Assembly (NCBI GenBank): GCA_025617375.2
Contig: JAMYGW020000007.1
Span: forward strand, 434,001 to 498,000
Reading direction: 5' to 3'
Source of the DNA: Acarospora socialis
Lineage: Eukaryota; Ascomycota; Lecanoromycetes; Acarosporales; Acarosporaceae
DNA: 64,000 nucleotides
Position numbers and translations under genes: made by a program. Positions 44,891-56,112 of this stretch are shown one piece after another. The notes under the pieces are model-generated. The model had not been told where the DNA came from and made no database searches. It saw only the letters and a program-made list of their open reading frames with translations. Each line of letters starts with the position of its first letter. Position 1 is the first letter of the stretch.

Positions 44891-46274
44891 ATGGCAACCC
44901 AAACTCCTCCTTCCGTCCCGGACACGACTCAATTGCGCGGTGAATTGCGCGAGATTACGGAGGAGAAATCCCTGCTGGACGACATCGAAGGCGATCTTGA
45001 GCGCACCAGATTCAGAGAAGATGACGAGCGGGCCAAGAAACGAAAGCAGGAGGATGCCGACATCGTACGCAAGAGGGAGATCGCAGACAAAAGACGTGAA
45101 GCACGTCAGGAAGAACTTTGCGAGCGTGAGACGGTATGACTTCAGGCGAATGCCAGGCTCGCCGATCTCAAATAGCTGATCTTCTCAGGTCATCAGAACA
45201 AAGCTCAAGGCGTGTAAATCGCTCGCGGAGTCTCCTTATTTGACACCTCCTGCCGCACCCAGCGTACGTTCACGCGACGAGTTTGAAGACTCCAGTTTCA
45301 TTATCCTTTCCACCGACTCCGGGCAACACGGTACACACAAACGTCCCAGAACTGGGGAGGCTGCTCCCGCAACAGCATTCCCTCTGCCGCCCGTGAGCGA
45401 TGATAACAACGCAAACCTACAAATTAGGGAGCGTGTCCCGTCACAAAAGGAGATAAACGCTGTAGTGAATGAGATCCCAGCGCTTTCGACGAAAAGCCTG
45501 CAGGATATCGTCGCTTTACCACGAATCCAGTCTCTTCCGCCTGCCGAAGAAGTTGCTCACCTCCCAACGTTTGTGGCCATGCCGAGTTTTACTCGCGAGT
45601 TCATCTCAGAATACATTGGCGGCAGTAATTCTGAATGCGGTCTCATACACGTAGGAAAGGAGAAAAGAGCTGTTCAGATCGTCGAGTGTGACGAGTATCT
45701 TGTTCTCAAGCCTGCTCTTAACCCATATATTCCATCCGCACCAGGACAGCACTTTGCCTTTTTGGATCTGCAATGCTGCTCGAATTTCGAGGGTGAACAA
45801 AATATAAACAAGGTTTTCCCCGTTTTTCTCTCCACTGGCAACGGATGTTGGTACTACTCCGGCCACTATAGAGAGTCCATTACAGCAGAGATGGTCACGG
45901 AGAGTACGCAGAGACAGCTGGTCTCGGAAACGATGCTAGACAAATGGGTTGGCAGCCTCTTTGCTCGGAGCCACTATCTGAGCGATTTGGGGTTGAAGGT
46001 ATTGTTGAACTCTGGCCTGTACAGTGACCCGAGCGGATGGAAGACCATCACCAAGGAGAAAGTAAAGCTAGCGATAGAGACGGTAAGGCAACTCTATTTG
46101 CTGGTCTGTGGATGTGAAGCTGACCCGATTCCATAGAAAAAGGAAAGAGCTCCGTACACTCTGATACCATTCTGGTTTCGGTTTCTCCAATGTGTGGCCT
46201 TTGATCACACCTTCCACAAAGCCTTGGTCGGAAAGAAGCTCGAGGTCGCTCGTCGGGTAAAAAGCGAGCCTTGA
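44891..46274 (+). CDS. Coiled-coil protein with a C-terminal fungal domain (DUF6697-like)
   Basis: Three exons: 44891-45133, 45189-46082 and 46137-46274, totalling 425 codons (424 aa). Residues about 10-95 form a highly charged helix likely to be a coiled coil (LREITEEKSLLDDIEGDLER, KKRKQEDADIVRKREIADKR). A Ser/Pro-rich linker follows. The C-terminal half has a globular look, with VAMPSFTREFISEYIGGSN, FPVFLSTGNGCWYYSGHYR and, after the last intron, APYTLIPFWFRFLQCVAFDH. The WYYSGHYR and PFWFRF blocks resemble DUF6697, a fungal domain of unknown role; I hold this assignment loosely. The 54-nt last intron was chosen because reading through it stops at once, whereas splicing restores the conserved-looking end. 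Function unknown. Confidence 0.7.
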
Positions 46275-46609
46275 GGTATAACAATCCTCCGCCAGTACGA
46301 GCAAGCAGAGGACAGAGCTAGTGTGGTTGTAAGTTGTTGGGCTTGGCAACGATAACGAGATTTCTGGACTACCACCATTCGTGTTCAACATGTGTTGAAT
46401 TAGTTCTGGCGCGTCGAAAGGTACTCTAGGGTTTTGCTGGACCATGAGAGGAAGAGTGAAAGGCTGACGATGTGGTCTTGTCTTTGGCAATCCATTCGCA
46501 GAGAGAAGAGGTCCACGTTTTTGGAGCCGGATGGCCTAATACCCACCCTCAGCTAAGCTCATGTAACAGATCCAATCCCAATAGCATTTCCCATACTCTT
46601 AAACCCCTC
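46275..46609. other. Convergent intergenic stretch
   Basis: About 335 bases between two convergent stop codons; nothing else is seen. Confidence 0.35.
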
Positions 46610-46930
46610 TCATCGTCCTCTCGTAACCCCCTCCTCATCCTCCTCCACAACCCGTATCCTCGGAATGACATCCTTCAACCTCTCCTTATCTTGCTCTGTC
46701 GGCACCATTCCAAACAGCCTCTCGGCCTGATCTGACATTAAGATGCCAAAGCCCGCGTAGCCCATGATTCCGAGGCCTATGAGTAGCCGGGTGCGTGGTT
46801 GGAGATTGCGGTAGGATCTGGGAGAGATAGTTTGTTAGTTTGGGGAGAATGCTAGTTACTCTGGATATTATTTGGGGCGAGTGGAGGAGGAGATGGAGGG
46901 GAGGGCTGTGCCTTACTGCCAAAGCGACAT
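46610..46930 (-). CDS. Small single-pass membrane protein, 73 aa, unknown
   Basis: Two exons on the minus strand: 46930-46917 (14 nt, coding MSLW and part of Q) and 46817-46610, separated by a 99-nt intron (GTAAGG...CTCCCAG). The product is 73 aa: MSLWQSYRNLQPRTRLLIG, then a membrane segment LLIGLGIMGYAGFGILM, then SDQAERLFGMVPTEQDKERL and an acidic C-terminus VVEEDEEGVTRGR. The short, basic amino end, one membrane span and charged tail look like a small mitochondrial inner-membrane or ER protein. I do not recognise the family with confidence. Support comes from clean splice signals, exact phase (74 codons) and non-random composition. The tiny first exon makes it easy to miss by automated prediction. 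Confidence 0.65.
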
Positions 46931-47545
46931 GGTGGTCTTCCGGGAGGATACCTTGTGGAGTTGACGGTTCTCTTTACGGGGATGCGCTAGGCGAGAAGGC
47001 AAAGGTCCGAAGATTCAATTATTCGGCGAATACTCACACAGCTTACTACTCTTCAATGAATCAGTATACTCTGAAACTCTACCTAGTACATGGTCCCAAT
47101 TTACTCAAAATGACCAGGGTAGGCTGACGTACTGCTCGACCTTTAAAGTGACTGTTCCTCCATGCTCGCTCTTAGCCCCCAGATCTTCAATCGGCATCAT
47201 GGTAACCTGGAAAGTTCACCAGCCCAACTCGTGGGCAGATTCATAATCTTAGGAGAATCGTTAATAGAATATCAACATAAGGTCTGTGATAAACTGCTAC
47301 CGGTAGTCTGCCACACGGCGTCCAGTCCAGTGATATCTAACTACCCTCATACGCTTACAGTTCAGCTGGTATCCTGCATGTTCAGTCCAAATGATATATG
47401 GAAGCACCAATAGTACCTCATCCAGTGATATCCATGCTCGGTACAGGAATTATGAGAAGGGAAACCCCTTCACACGCTCATGCTTCGTGGCATCGGCAAG
47501 TAATTCCTGTAAAGCTGCCTCGGTGACAACAATGCCGTGCTGGGA
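46931..47545. other. Intergenic region, no gene recognised
   Basis: About 615 bases between the small membrane protein gene and the acyl-CoA synthetase stop codon. Short plus-strand frames (46840-47413) lack any recognisable product. Confidence 0.4.
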
Positions 47546-49867
47546 TCATGGGTCTTCTCCGTACGCCTTGTTGACTTCTTTCTGGTACTTCTTCAGAATC
47601 CCTTTACGGTTGATTTTTTGCGCCGCAGTTGTTAAGCCCTATCATTGATCAGTGAGAACGGCTTCGAGCTTAGAGGGACGGAAGTTTCAGTGCTCGGAGC
47701 GACTTACATTCTGCGCCGTCCATTCTTCATCCGCAAGCACCACGCCGTCAATAATCTCGATTCCGGTGAGTCCACCCTTGCGACCCGCGTCCTGCAGTTC
47801 TTTGAGGACGATGCCATTCAGCTTCTCGTTATGCGCGAGATCTTCCAACCCGTTACCTTCAATACCGTTCCCCGCGGCGAGCTTCTTGAGTGCTGGCTCG
47901 GCGGGCACGATAATGGCAATGGGTTTAGCTTTATCTTCCGCTGCGTAGACACAAATATTCGCAACTACCGTGGCCGAACGGTAGATGGATTCAAGCTGAG
48001 CAATATATTAGTATCAGAGCAACTGAAACTGAGTGTGAGTTGGGAAGCTGTACCTTTTCGAGGGCAATATATTCCCCGTTTTGAGTCTTTACCAAGTTCT
48101 TCTTGCGGTCAATTATCCTCAAGTGTCCGTTATGGTCAAACTCGCCGATGTCTCCCGTCTTGAACCATCCATCGCTCGTCATCGCTTCTTGGGTCTCCTT
48201 CTCGTTCTCGTAGTAGGCCTCTACCACACTGTCGCCCCTAATCCAAACTTCACCTTGCGGCGGGTTATTCTTGGAGTAGTAACCTGCGTCCGGGAAGTCG
48301 ACGAGTTTCATCTCGATCGAGGCCGGGATGTCGCCGAGAGCAGAATCGGTCCAAGCCATTGGGTCACAGAGGGCACCCATGGCGGTGGTTTCAGTTAGAC
48401 CATAACCGGAGATCATGGGCGCTATGGTCATGGAGATGAACCTTTGAGTCTCCTTGGAAACAGGGCCCCCACCATTCATGCAGATCTTCAACCTTCCGCC
48501 GGTCGCATCTTTAATCTTCTTGAAGACTACAGCGTCCAGAATGGCAGTGCCGGGAAGCCCAGTGCTCATAAGGAAGCTCTTCGTTGCCAGAGCGGCCCAG
48601 AAAAGGTTTTTAGTCACAAGGCTTCCCTGATTGACCTTTGCCACGATGCCCTTTTTGACAGATTCCCAAACCGCGGGCACTCCGACAAGGATTGTTGGCT
48701 TGAATTCTCGAATATCACCTTTGCAGTTGCGCACGGACGTGTCAGAGAGGGTCTTCGGGTTTCCATAGCCCATCGTGCCACCCCAGTATAGGGTAGCGTT
48801 CTCGAAGACAAACTCCAAGATATGCGCAAGGGGGAGGTAGGTTAAGAGAGAATCGCCAGGACCAATGTATGGTCCCACGATCGCGTCCACGCCAGCGACT
48901 GTGAGGTGTCAATCCTGGACTTCTACCGTTTAGGGTGGATCACTCACCAGCGGCTACGACAGCCTTGTGTTTCAGCGGCACACCCTTTGGAGTACCTGTA
49001 GAGCCAGACGTGTACATTATACAACATAGATCTTCGGGTTGTGGTGGGACAGGTTCGATCGGGTTGCTCTCTCCAAGCCTCCTGAGTTCCTCAAAGCTCA
49101 AGATAGTAAGGTAGTTGTGCTCATTCTTCAGCTTGTCGATAGTCTCCTGCTTGACCTCCCCATCGCTGTTGTAGATAACAAATCTAATTTCCTTCGCCTC
49201 TTTCAATGGATTTATCAGGGTAGCTAGAAGATGTGGATCGCAATAAATGGCCTTTGCGTACGTCTGCACCAAGGAATGTTTTAGACCCTCTTCACCAAGT
49301 GTGTCGTAGGCTGTGGCTATTGGCATAGATTGAGACACAGCGCCGTGTGATACTGCAAGCCAATGTGCGCTGAGTGGAAGGATCAGTATAGCTCATAGTA
49401 CAAAGGTGTCATCACTTGAGCGTGTACCTAGTCGCTGCAAAGAGATGTACTCTGTCACCCTTGTTCATACCCAAACTCCGGAGTCCAGCCCCGATTTGCA
49501 GAACCATCTTCTCGTATTCGACGAAGCTGATATAGTTGTATTCGCTCAACTCGAAGTACGTCCACTTCTTGTCGATCGTCTTCGTCTGTCCATCTATTGT
49601 CTTCTTCACCTTCTTCGTCTCTTGGTGGGTTTTTATCATCCTCCTCGTCCCAACAGCTTTGGCATTCCCAAACTTGTCCGCACCACGCTTCAGAATGTCA
49701 AAAACTGTGGCGACGTCGTCTGAAGGTCGGCTGATGAGCTTGTGCTTTGCTAATGGATGACGGCGAGGTATCGTTTCTCCCGCAACGGGTTCATATCCAT
49801 CGGCATCAACCGTGAAGGGCGGTGTCTTGGCCATCCGTGGATAGAGAACCTGATCTTTTTTCAACAT
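47546..49867 (-). CDS. FAA1: Long-chain-fatty-acid-CoA ligase (Faa1/Faa4 type)
   Basis: Activates long-chain fatty acids to acyl-CoA through an acyl-AMP intermediate. Five exons on the minus strand: 49867-49428, 49369-48948, 48898-48054, 47995-47708 and 47638-47546, totalling 696 codons (695 aa), the size of yeast Faa proteins. Motifs: AMP-binding loop IMYTSGSTGTPKGVPLKH (about residue 265), TYLPLAHILEFVFE, GYGLTETTAMGALCDP (about 450), SDGWFKTGDIGEFDHNGHLR and IIDRKKNLVKTQNGEYIALE/K, and the C-terminal catalytic block TTAAQKINRKGILKKY. Introns are 49-69 nt. The ATG at 49867 opens MLKKDQVLYPRMAK and gives the right length. There is no clear C-terminal peroxisomal signal (ends AYGEDP), so a general cytosolic or ER/lipid-droplet role is more likely. 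Confidence 0.95.
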
Positions 49868-50540
49868 CTTGACTGGTATGCCCCAGCGCTGAAGCTGCTT
49901 GCTCGAGTGGACGGGTCGTCGATACTAAATAACCAGGCGCAGGTGATCAAGGACAGGCTGTTGTACTCAGGATATGGACAGGTGTCTTGCCAGGATACGT
50001 TCGAGGTGGCAATTTGAAGTGAATTAGCACGAAAGCCAAGAGATTTTGATTACGGTTTAAGATGTTATTGGGGGTTTGCGCAAAGTCAGCAGATGATGAT
50101 GTTTCTATGAGGTTGGCAGCAGACTTCAGGGTAGCTACGTAACATACCTTAGCTTAGTGGAGTTCAAATAAGTTACACAAAGGTCCCTGCTCACAGTACC
50201 TGTTTTACCCCTGTCACGGGTCAATGTTAAGGCAATGTCGATGTGGGGTAACGGTATTATTCTTATTATTAATTACCTGATATACCCCGTACCAACGGCA
50301 AAACCCGGCCCTGATTTCAAGATGGATTAGGCATTCTTCCACTTTGCGCCTGCTACTACCTCACTGACAGAGAATAGCATCTGTGTCTCTAAGGTTGTGT
50401 GACTGTTGTTTTTGTTCTCATTTACCTAGTCAAGTAACGCCTGGGTAATCTGCTGTTCATTATCACCCATCTCCATCTCATTCCGAGTCGAGCCATCTCC
50501 GCTGAACCAATGCCTGGCCTGTGAACATTTACTTATAAGT
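49868..50540. promoter_or_regulatory. Shared upstream region, acyl-CoA synthetase / RKM5
   Basis: About 670 bases between divergent starts. The side next to the synthetase is open in one frame without an ATG and looks like 5' leader. Nothing else is recognised. Confidence 0.45.
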
Positions 50541-51573
50541 ATGGCATTGAAAGATTTAGTCAATTTGCTAGGCGATGAAATAGCAGATCCGGAAGAAGGT
50601 ACGCAGTTAAGATAATCACCGTTCTAAATAGAAGGACTGACAGGCGTCTGGATAGAATCCTTCCTCCTGTTCTCTCAAGCATTTCCCTCTCAGAATCTTG
50701 GATTTGTAGATTCGAAGGCTACCTTCTTAGAGTTGACAGTCGGTGGGAAAGAATTCTCTATCCATCAGTCTCCGACTATCTTGACTTCAAACAGGGTCCA
50801 AGGAACAACGGGGGCAGGTAAGTCAATTTGTCTAGGATCCATCTTCAGGCCAGCACTCAAATGGTTCTGCAGTGGTATGGAGAATTAGTCCTTCTTTTGC
50901 GGAATGGATATCCTCACGGCATAACGTGCTGTTCGAAAATGATATACTCAACAGTAGTTCGACGGTTCTCGAACTGGGTTGCGGGGTCTCTGGCATTGTT
51001 GCCCTAGCATTAGGCGCTCATATTGGCAGGTACATTGCTACGGATCAGAACTACATTTTGAAGCTACTGAAGCAGAATATCGCCAACAATTCCGCAACGT
51101 CTTCGGATCCAGACCGATCGAAATCACGCCGCAATCGAAATAGTCAGAGGAAGACTACCAAAGCCACTTGCATTGCTGATCCGGAGAATATCCAAGTCAT
51201 AGCGTTGGACTGGGAACTTGATTCCCTGCATACGTTACCTGATGTTCTCAAAGCAGGGGACTGCAGCTTCCATGTCTCAGATAAGGAAGGTGTAGACGCG
51301 GTTGTTGCATGCGATTGTATCTATAACGAAGCGTTGATTGAGCCCTTTGTCAAAACATGCGTCGACATCTGCCGATTACGTGGAGAAAGGCCGGAATCAA
51401 AGTCAACTGTGTGCGTTGTTGCCCAGCAGCTTCGCTCACCTGAAGTTTTGGAGGCATGGCTTGTGGCTTTTCACAGTGCTTTCCATGTGTGGCGGGTGCC
51501 CGACAATCTTCTTACTGAAAGCCTAAAACAAAATTCTGGCTTTGCTGTTCACGTTGGAACACTAAGAACCTAA
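50541..51573 (+). CDS. RKM5: Ribosomal lysine N-methyltransferase 5
   Basis: A seven-beta-strand methyltransferase; the yeast enzyme methylates a lysine of ribosomal protein L1. Three exons: 50541-50598, 50644-50817 and 50873-51573, totalling 311 codons (310 aa). The short first exon gives MALKDLVNLLGDEIADPEE. Across the introns come GVWIESFLLFSQAFP and GTTGA/VVWRISPSFAEWI, the family's hallmark. The SAM-binding loop is VLELGCGVSGIVALALG (about 110-126), with IATDQNYILKLLKQNI as motif II. VDAVVACDCIYNEALIEPFV and VCVVAQQLRSPEVLEAWL are the characteristic late motifs. Introns are 45 and 55 nt. A basic insertion (SKSRRNRNSQRKTTK) lies near residue 165. Confidence 0.92.
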
Positions 51574-52107
51574 CGGTTTTACCATACAGGAGAGCTTCAG
51601 CCACGCAGGCAAGAGTCACTGAAAACACCGGTGGCGGGACCTCACCAAAACCTATACACAGGTATGTCTAGCATTGCCAGGTTTGATTCTCTTCAATGAT
51701 GATATCCAGTTGAACGTTGTTGAAATCCGAGAACATCATTGTCATGGAGAAATCACGTAGGCCTGTCTGAGATGAGATCTATCTTCTTCTGTTGATAGGA
51801 TACAAACTCAGCAACTATTGCTGATACAGCTACAAAGTACAGAACCAATGAACCCCGATCAGCTTCAGAGGTACCCTTCCAGCAAATTAGTGCGTGTGCA
51901 ATGTTCCCACGGATACAGATAGAAATCGAGCGGGCCGTATTCAGAGACACTGGGGTTAGGCTTCGGGGTCAACTACCGTCCACTCGAACGCCGTCCCTGA
52001 GTGCTCGAATCTTGATGCATGGGGGTAGCTGAACATGAACTGCAAGGAGACTGACAAGCCGTTGCAAATGCCTTGATTTGCTACCCTGATGAACAACCGT
52101 CTCAGTC
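51574..52107. other. Convergent intergenic stretch
   Basis: About 530 bases between the RKM5 stop and the stop of the AHC1-like gene. A short minus frame at 51753-51950 has no recognisable product. Confidence 0.4.
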
Positions 52108-53224
52108 TTAGTACCGACGTACAATCCTCTTGGGAAATGGTCTTAGACGCTCGAAAGGTTCGTGGTCCGAGGAATCGGATCTGCCGCGCTTTCCGTGCTC
52201 GTTGACGGTATCTGGCTCAACTCTGGCTTGCGAGCCGGAAGATGTTTCAACCCACAGCTTGGTACGCAAGTCCGCGTCTTCGTCATAGATGTCCAGTCCT
52301 CGATCGACGCCTTCTCCGATCTCCTTGACGGGTTCGTCCTTGATTTGGAGCTCCTCGTCACCGTCTTGAACGCTGAATTCCATTGCATCGTCACGCCCAA
52401 TACTTGAGATATGATCTGACTCAGCGTCACGGCTGGCTAACCACCGTCTGAACCTCTCCGGCAATACAGAACACTCTTCGATTGCGTTCATCTGGCCTGA
52501 GCCAAGAACGCTGGATTCTGTTGGATGCGAGCGTCTCACATGTGCTAAGAATCCGTGTATAGACTTGTGATTGATCTTTCCACAGTCCTTCCCTGGACAC
52601 ATAACGTATACGTGTCGACCATCAGAGCGCCTCTTCCATAGAGGTCGCCCCTCGGTGTCGAAAGAGCTTGGAAGTCTGAAGCGGGGATCGCCAGCGCGCG
52701 GTCCTCGACGGCCGAGGGTCTTTCGTGAGCTCGTGGCTGCCGGTGAGCTAGGGATCTCCGGAGATTCTGAGAGGCGTGAGCTTGTTGAAAGTTCGGAAAC
52801 TCAGAACTGGGTTGGAAGGCTGGAGGAGTCACGCCTGCTGGTGGCTGCGCTGCAGTCCTCTGCTGCGGTTTACTTACCTGTCTCGGGGATTTCAGTACCA
52901 GGGGCTGCCGTTAAGCTCAGAAATCTCTTTCTATTTCTCAGCCGCTGCTAGTACGTTAGCGACATCTATCATCTCGTGTATACGATGCGTCACCGGTTGA
53001 CGAAGCCTAGATGGACCTACCGCCTCCTCTGTATCATATGCTTGCACCTGTTGATACCAGTCGGCGTCTTCGACTTGTCGCTGTTTGAGTACTTGCATGC
53101 GAGTGGTGTTCATTTGCTTCTCGATTTGTTCCATCTCTCGGAGACGAGTGTTGATCTCTCTCACAGCAACGATAGTCTGTGGACCTCCTGGGGCGACACG
53201 ATTCCTCGAATACAAGTCGGCCAT
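52108..53224 (-). CDS. AHC1-like C2H2 zinc-finger protein
   Basis: Proposed exons on the minus strand: 53224-52984, 52904-52878 (27 nt) and 52766-52108, totalling 309 codons (308 aa). The first exon gives a helical region MADLYSRNRVAPGG and IVAVREINTRLREMEQIEKQ. The microexon reads PGTEIPET and runs into ESPEIPSSPAATS. Then comes FDTEGRPLWKRRSDGRHVYV and the finger MCPGKDCGKINHKSIHGFLA followed by HVRRSHP (two Cys and two His ligands), the pattern seen in fungal Ahc1-type proteins, which in yeast belong to the ADA histone acetyltransferase complex. The C-terminus is acidic then basic. This exon set is the only one I found that keeps frame through the finger. An alternative first 5' splice site at GCTAAC|GTACTA breaks the frame. 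Role inferred from the finger only. Confidence 0.68.
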
Positions 53225-54647
53225 AGTCTTGTCAAGCTAGGCTTTCCTTGTGGATGATGCTGCTGTTGCTGCTTGGTTGATTTGCGAAATGGTGGAGTTG
53301 CAGAGTCGGGGGAGATGGATCAGAAGTTACTGTAGGTTCGTGTTAAGAGGTGGAGGTGAAATCTGACGTGTGAATGGAGGTGGCTAGGGAATGATGTCGT
53401 CGTTCTTGGCGCAAACTGTTGGCTGTCCGCCAGACCAACAACACTGTTCCCGTTCTTTACATTAGGGCAGATACCAACTGTGCTACAGCAGACGGTCAAC
53501 GATGATCACGTGACAGCCATGAGTACGTGTTGAGGTGACACGCCCCTCGTAGCCAGGGTGGACCTAATTGTGTTGAGATTGCTTAGTCGTCGAGAGCTCT
53601 AGGCATCCTCATAACATTGGAGTCTCCGTTTCCACACAACATTGAGCAAGGGCCGCCTTGGACCACTGTCGAGTACGCGCTTGATGTATACTCTCTTTTG
53701 TCTTCAGCCAATCCAGACTACGTTTCACAATACACTGTACATTTTTTATCTTATTAAACATTGGTGTACTTGTCACCTCATTGTATAGGGGTTACCAACA
53801 GCTGCCGGTCAGAACGACACCTCCCCCAGTCTCCTCCCACCGCTCTCGACTCAAGAAGTTCCTTCGCTCTCCCGCTCATCGTTCCAGTCCTACCCTGGTG
53901 TCATAATTCACGAAAGCCTCGGTCCAAAGTCATTGCGAACGAAGCCATCTTCACATTCAAAGAGCTTCTCCCACCACGATCATCTGCCTGCAAACATCAA
54001 CTACAAACCAGCCTCGCTTTAATCCGCGCTCTCGGGAGCATAAGACTACCATCCCCTTCGATGTTACATCACCAGCTCCATACTTCAGCGTTTGTTTCCC
54101 TCGATTTAAATCGATTAGGTGGGCTCACTCAATCTGGTCCTATCCACCTACCCATTCCAGCCAACCTACTTCTGGAAAACGACTCCGCGCTCTCAATACT
54201 CAAGCCGGCCTGCGCGTACAAGATAACAGATTCTGCCGGACACTCTTGTGCATCAGTATCCTCCAAAAGGTCTTCCCGGTGTCGCCCGAGTTCTTCTCCG
54301 CATACGAACACTACAAGGAAATTATCCTCTTAAGTCTACACCACAAGCCCTCCTTCACCACCTATGCTAGCTCTCTGAAGATGAGAGATGGGGGGTTAGA
54401 GATGGAGCCCGGTTTCTGGTGGCGAGGAATTGGGGCACAGATATGAAGGAGAAGGCATGTTCGGGCTGTTGTGAGAAGACGGATGAGGACAGCAGGGAAG
54501 GAAGTGCGACTATCGCTAGGTATGTGAACTCCGAGCGGATCGTGTATCGATACATGTATTAAAACGTTATCTACATAGGGCAAGCAGTCCGATTAAACAT
54601 TCTAATGCCAATATTACCCAACCTGAAGAACCAAGCCCTAGGTTCCC
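53225..54647. other. Intergenic region, no gene supported
   Basis: About 1.4 kb between two minus-strand genes. Two overlapping plus-strand frames (53761-54333, and another open to 54446) are long for chance but lack motifs, splice signals or an ATG in good context. I see no gene I can support. Confidence 0.35.
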
Positions 54648-55571
54648 TTATTCTTTCACCCAACCATTCTCCTTCTTCCCCAACCAATCGGCAAAAGTCA
54701 TCACCTTAGGATGCATGCTTCTCACCTTCCCGATATCAGTATCAAACCCGACGGAATTGATCCACCGGAACATAATCCCCAGATCCGCCACCATGAACAT
54801 AATCCCATATCCCACGAGCGCAAAAGTTGTCGGTATCGACCTCCCCACAACCCTCTTAAACACCGTGCTCATCTCCTCGAACGTCAACTCGTCTCCCGCA
54901 AGGTCGATTGCGACATTCCGATACCGCGGATCGTCCGAATGGATGAAGGCCTGCGCGGAGAAGTACCCGATATCCGCCGTGCTGATCAGCTGGACCTTGT
55001 GACCCTTGCTCAACGACGATCTCATCATGGTGACGAACGTCTTGCCCATGAAATCCGGGGTCAAGTTCTCCATGAAGCACACTGGGCGCAAGATCGTATA
55101 GCTCATCTTGGCGCCGTGGTCGGTCTGCTTCTCGAGGTGTTTCTCGATGTTGTACTTGCTGATGAAGTGCGGGACGTACGTGGGGTCGGTGTCGCCCTTG
55201 GCCCCATGCCGCTCGACGGAGGCGTAGACGAAGTGCGCGACGTGGTTGGCGAGCGCGGCGTCGACGAGGGACTTGCCTTGCTTTTCTTCTGTTTCCGTCG
55301 TGGCGCCGCTGCCGAAGGGGAGTTGCACGCTGAAGACGCCCCAGATGGGGGTGGCGGCTTCGGCGAAGATGGCGGGGCAGTCGTTGAGGTCGCCTTTGAC
55401 GAGTTTGATGTTGGTGGCCTTTTGAGAGAGAGTGGTGGCGGATGCGGAGGTGGGATTGCGGGTCAGGGCGAGGATGGTAAAGTCATTTGCGTTGGGAGAG
55501 GCAAGTAGAGCGTCAATGACTGCTCCGCCTTGCTTGCCGGTGGCGCCGGTGATGAGGAGTGTCTTTGACAT
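54648..55571 (-). CDS. NmrA-like family NAD(P)-binding protein
   Basis: A single exon of 308 codons (307 aa). KTLLITGATGKQGGAVIDAL is the Rossmann beta-alpha-beta with the GxxGxxG loop; IKLVKGDLND, WGVFSVQLPFGSGATTETEE, VAHFVYASVERHG and YTILRPVCFMENLTPDF are the usual NmrA-like blocks. NmrA relatives bind NAD(P) and act as redox sensors or as reductases in small-molecule metabolism; which applies here is not visible. The frame is open 40 codons above the chosen ATG at 55571, but that ATG is the one that opens the fold. It is only distantly similar to the other NmrA-like protein at 19.3 kb. It is head to head with TIF35. Confidence 0.85.
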   Translation of the reverse strand: MSKTLLITGATGKQGGAVIDALLASPNANDFTILALTRNPTSASATTLSQKATNIKLVKGDLNDCPAIFAEAATPIWGVFSVQLPFGSGATTETEEKQGKSLVDAALANHVAHFVYASVERHGAKGDTDPTYVPHFISKYNIEKHLEKQTDHGAKMSYTILRPVCFMENLTPDFMGKTFVTMMRSSLSKGHKVQLISTADIGYFSAQAFIHSDDPRYRNVAIDLAGDELTFEEMSTVFKRVVGRSIPTTFALVGYGIMFMVADLGIMFRWINSVGFDTDIGKVRSMHPKVMTFADWLGKKENGWVKE

Positions 55572-56112
55572 GTTCGACGTGGTTGATGAGCGAATTGGTG
55601 ATGCGAATTGATGATGGGGACTCTCCGGAGATTCGCATCTCTTTAAATACTGTTTGTTGTATGCGGAACCCCAATGGATTTGGTGATGCAATCACGTATT
55701 GCCGTCGGAGCGGGGAAGGGAATAATCCCGTGAGAAATGCCTGGTTAGGGCTTACCAATCATCGAGTATGCCCACCCAACAATATTATGACAGCTCGACG
55801 CGCTTGTATGAGCTGCCATCTTGATTTCTCCGTCCTTGATCCGGAGCCGGGACGCTTGTCTGTTGACGAGATGTTGCTAATGAATAACTTTATTATTCAT
55901 CGGATGCTGATATGACCGCTCCGGCTCCAGCTAAAGTGCGAGCCTCCGGCCACGCTTAGATAATCAATAGCGAAATCTTGGCATATTTCATAATCATCTA
56001 TCGCGGCACAGTTCGCTTTGCCGCACGAAGAGTCATTTTTCGAAATCAAAGACCCCCCCAAGGATAATCTCCCAACACTCAAGCAATAACTGTCTGTAAA
56101 GAAGCATCCACG
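55572..56112. promoter_or_regulatory. Shared upstream region, NmrA-like gene / TIF35
   Basis: About 540 bases between divergent start codons; no other gene is seen. Confidence 0.45.

Noticed and set aside
53775-53830. A tRNA-like D-arm (CATTGTATAGGGGTTACC)
   Set aside because: No matching anticodon arm, T-arm with TTCGA or acceptor pairing follows, so it is not a tRNA gene.
53761-54446. Two overlapping long plus-strand frames
   Set aside because: No ATG in good context, no family motif, no splice signals, and Ser/Pro-rich random-looking translation in both frames.
54711-55508. A 265-codon plus-strand frame over the second NmrA-like gene
   Set aside because: Antisense shadow of a confidently recognised single-exon gene; no domain of its own.
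19296-55571. The idea that the two NmrA-like genes, the acyl-CoA synthetase and the PTH11-like gene form a biosynthetic cluster
   Set aside because: They are tens of kilobases apart, separated by housekeeping genes, and no core synthase (PKS, NRPS or terpene) is present.
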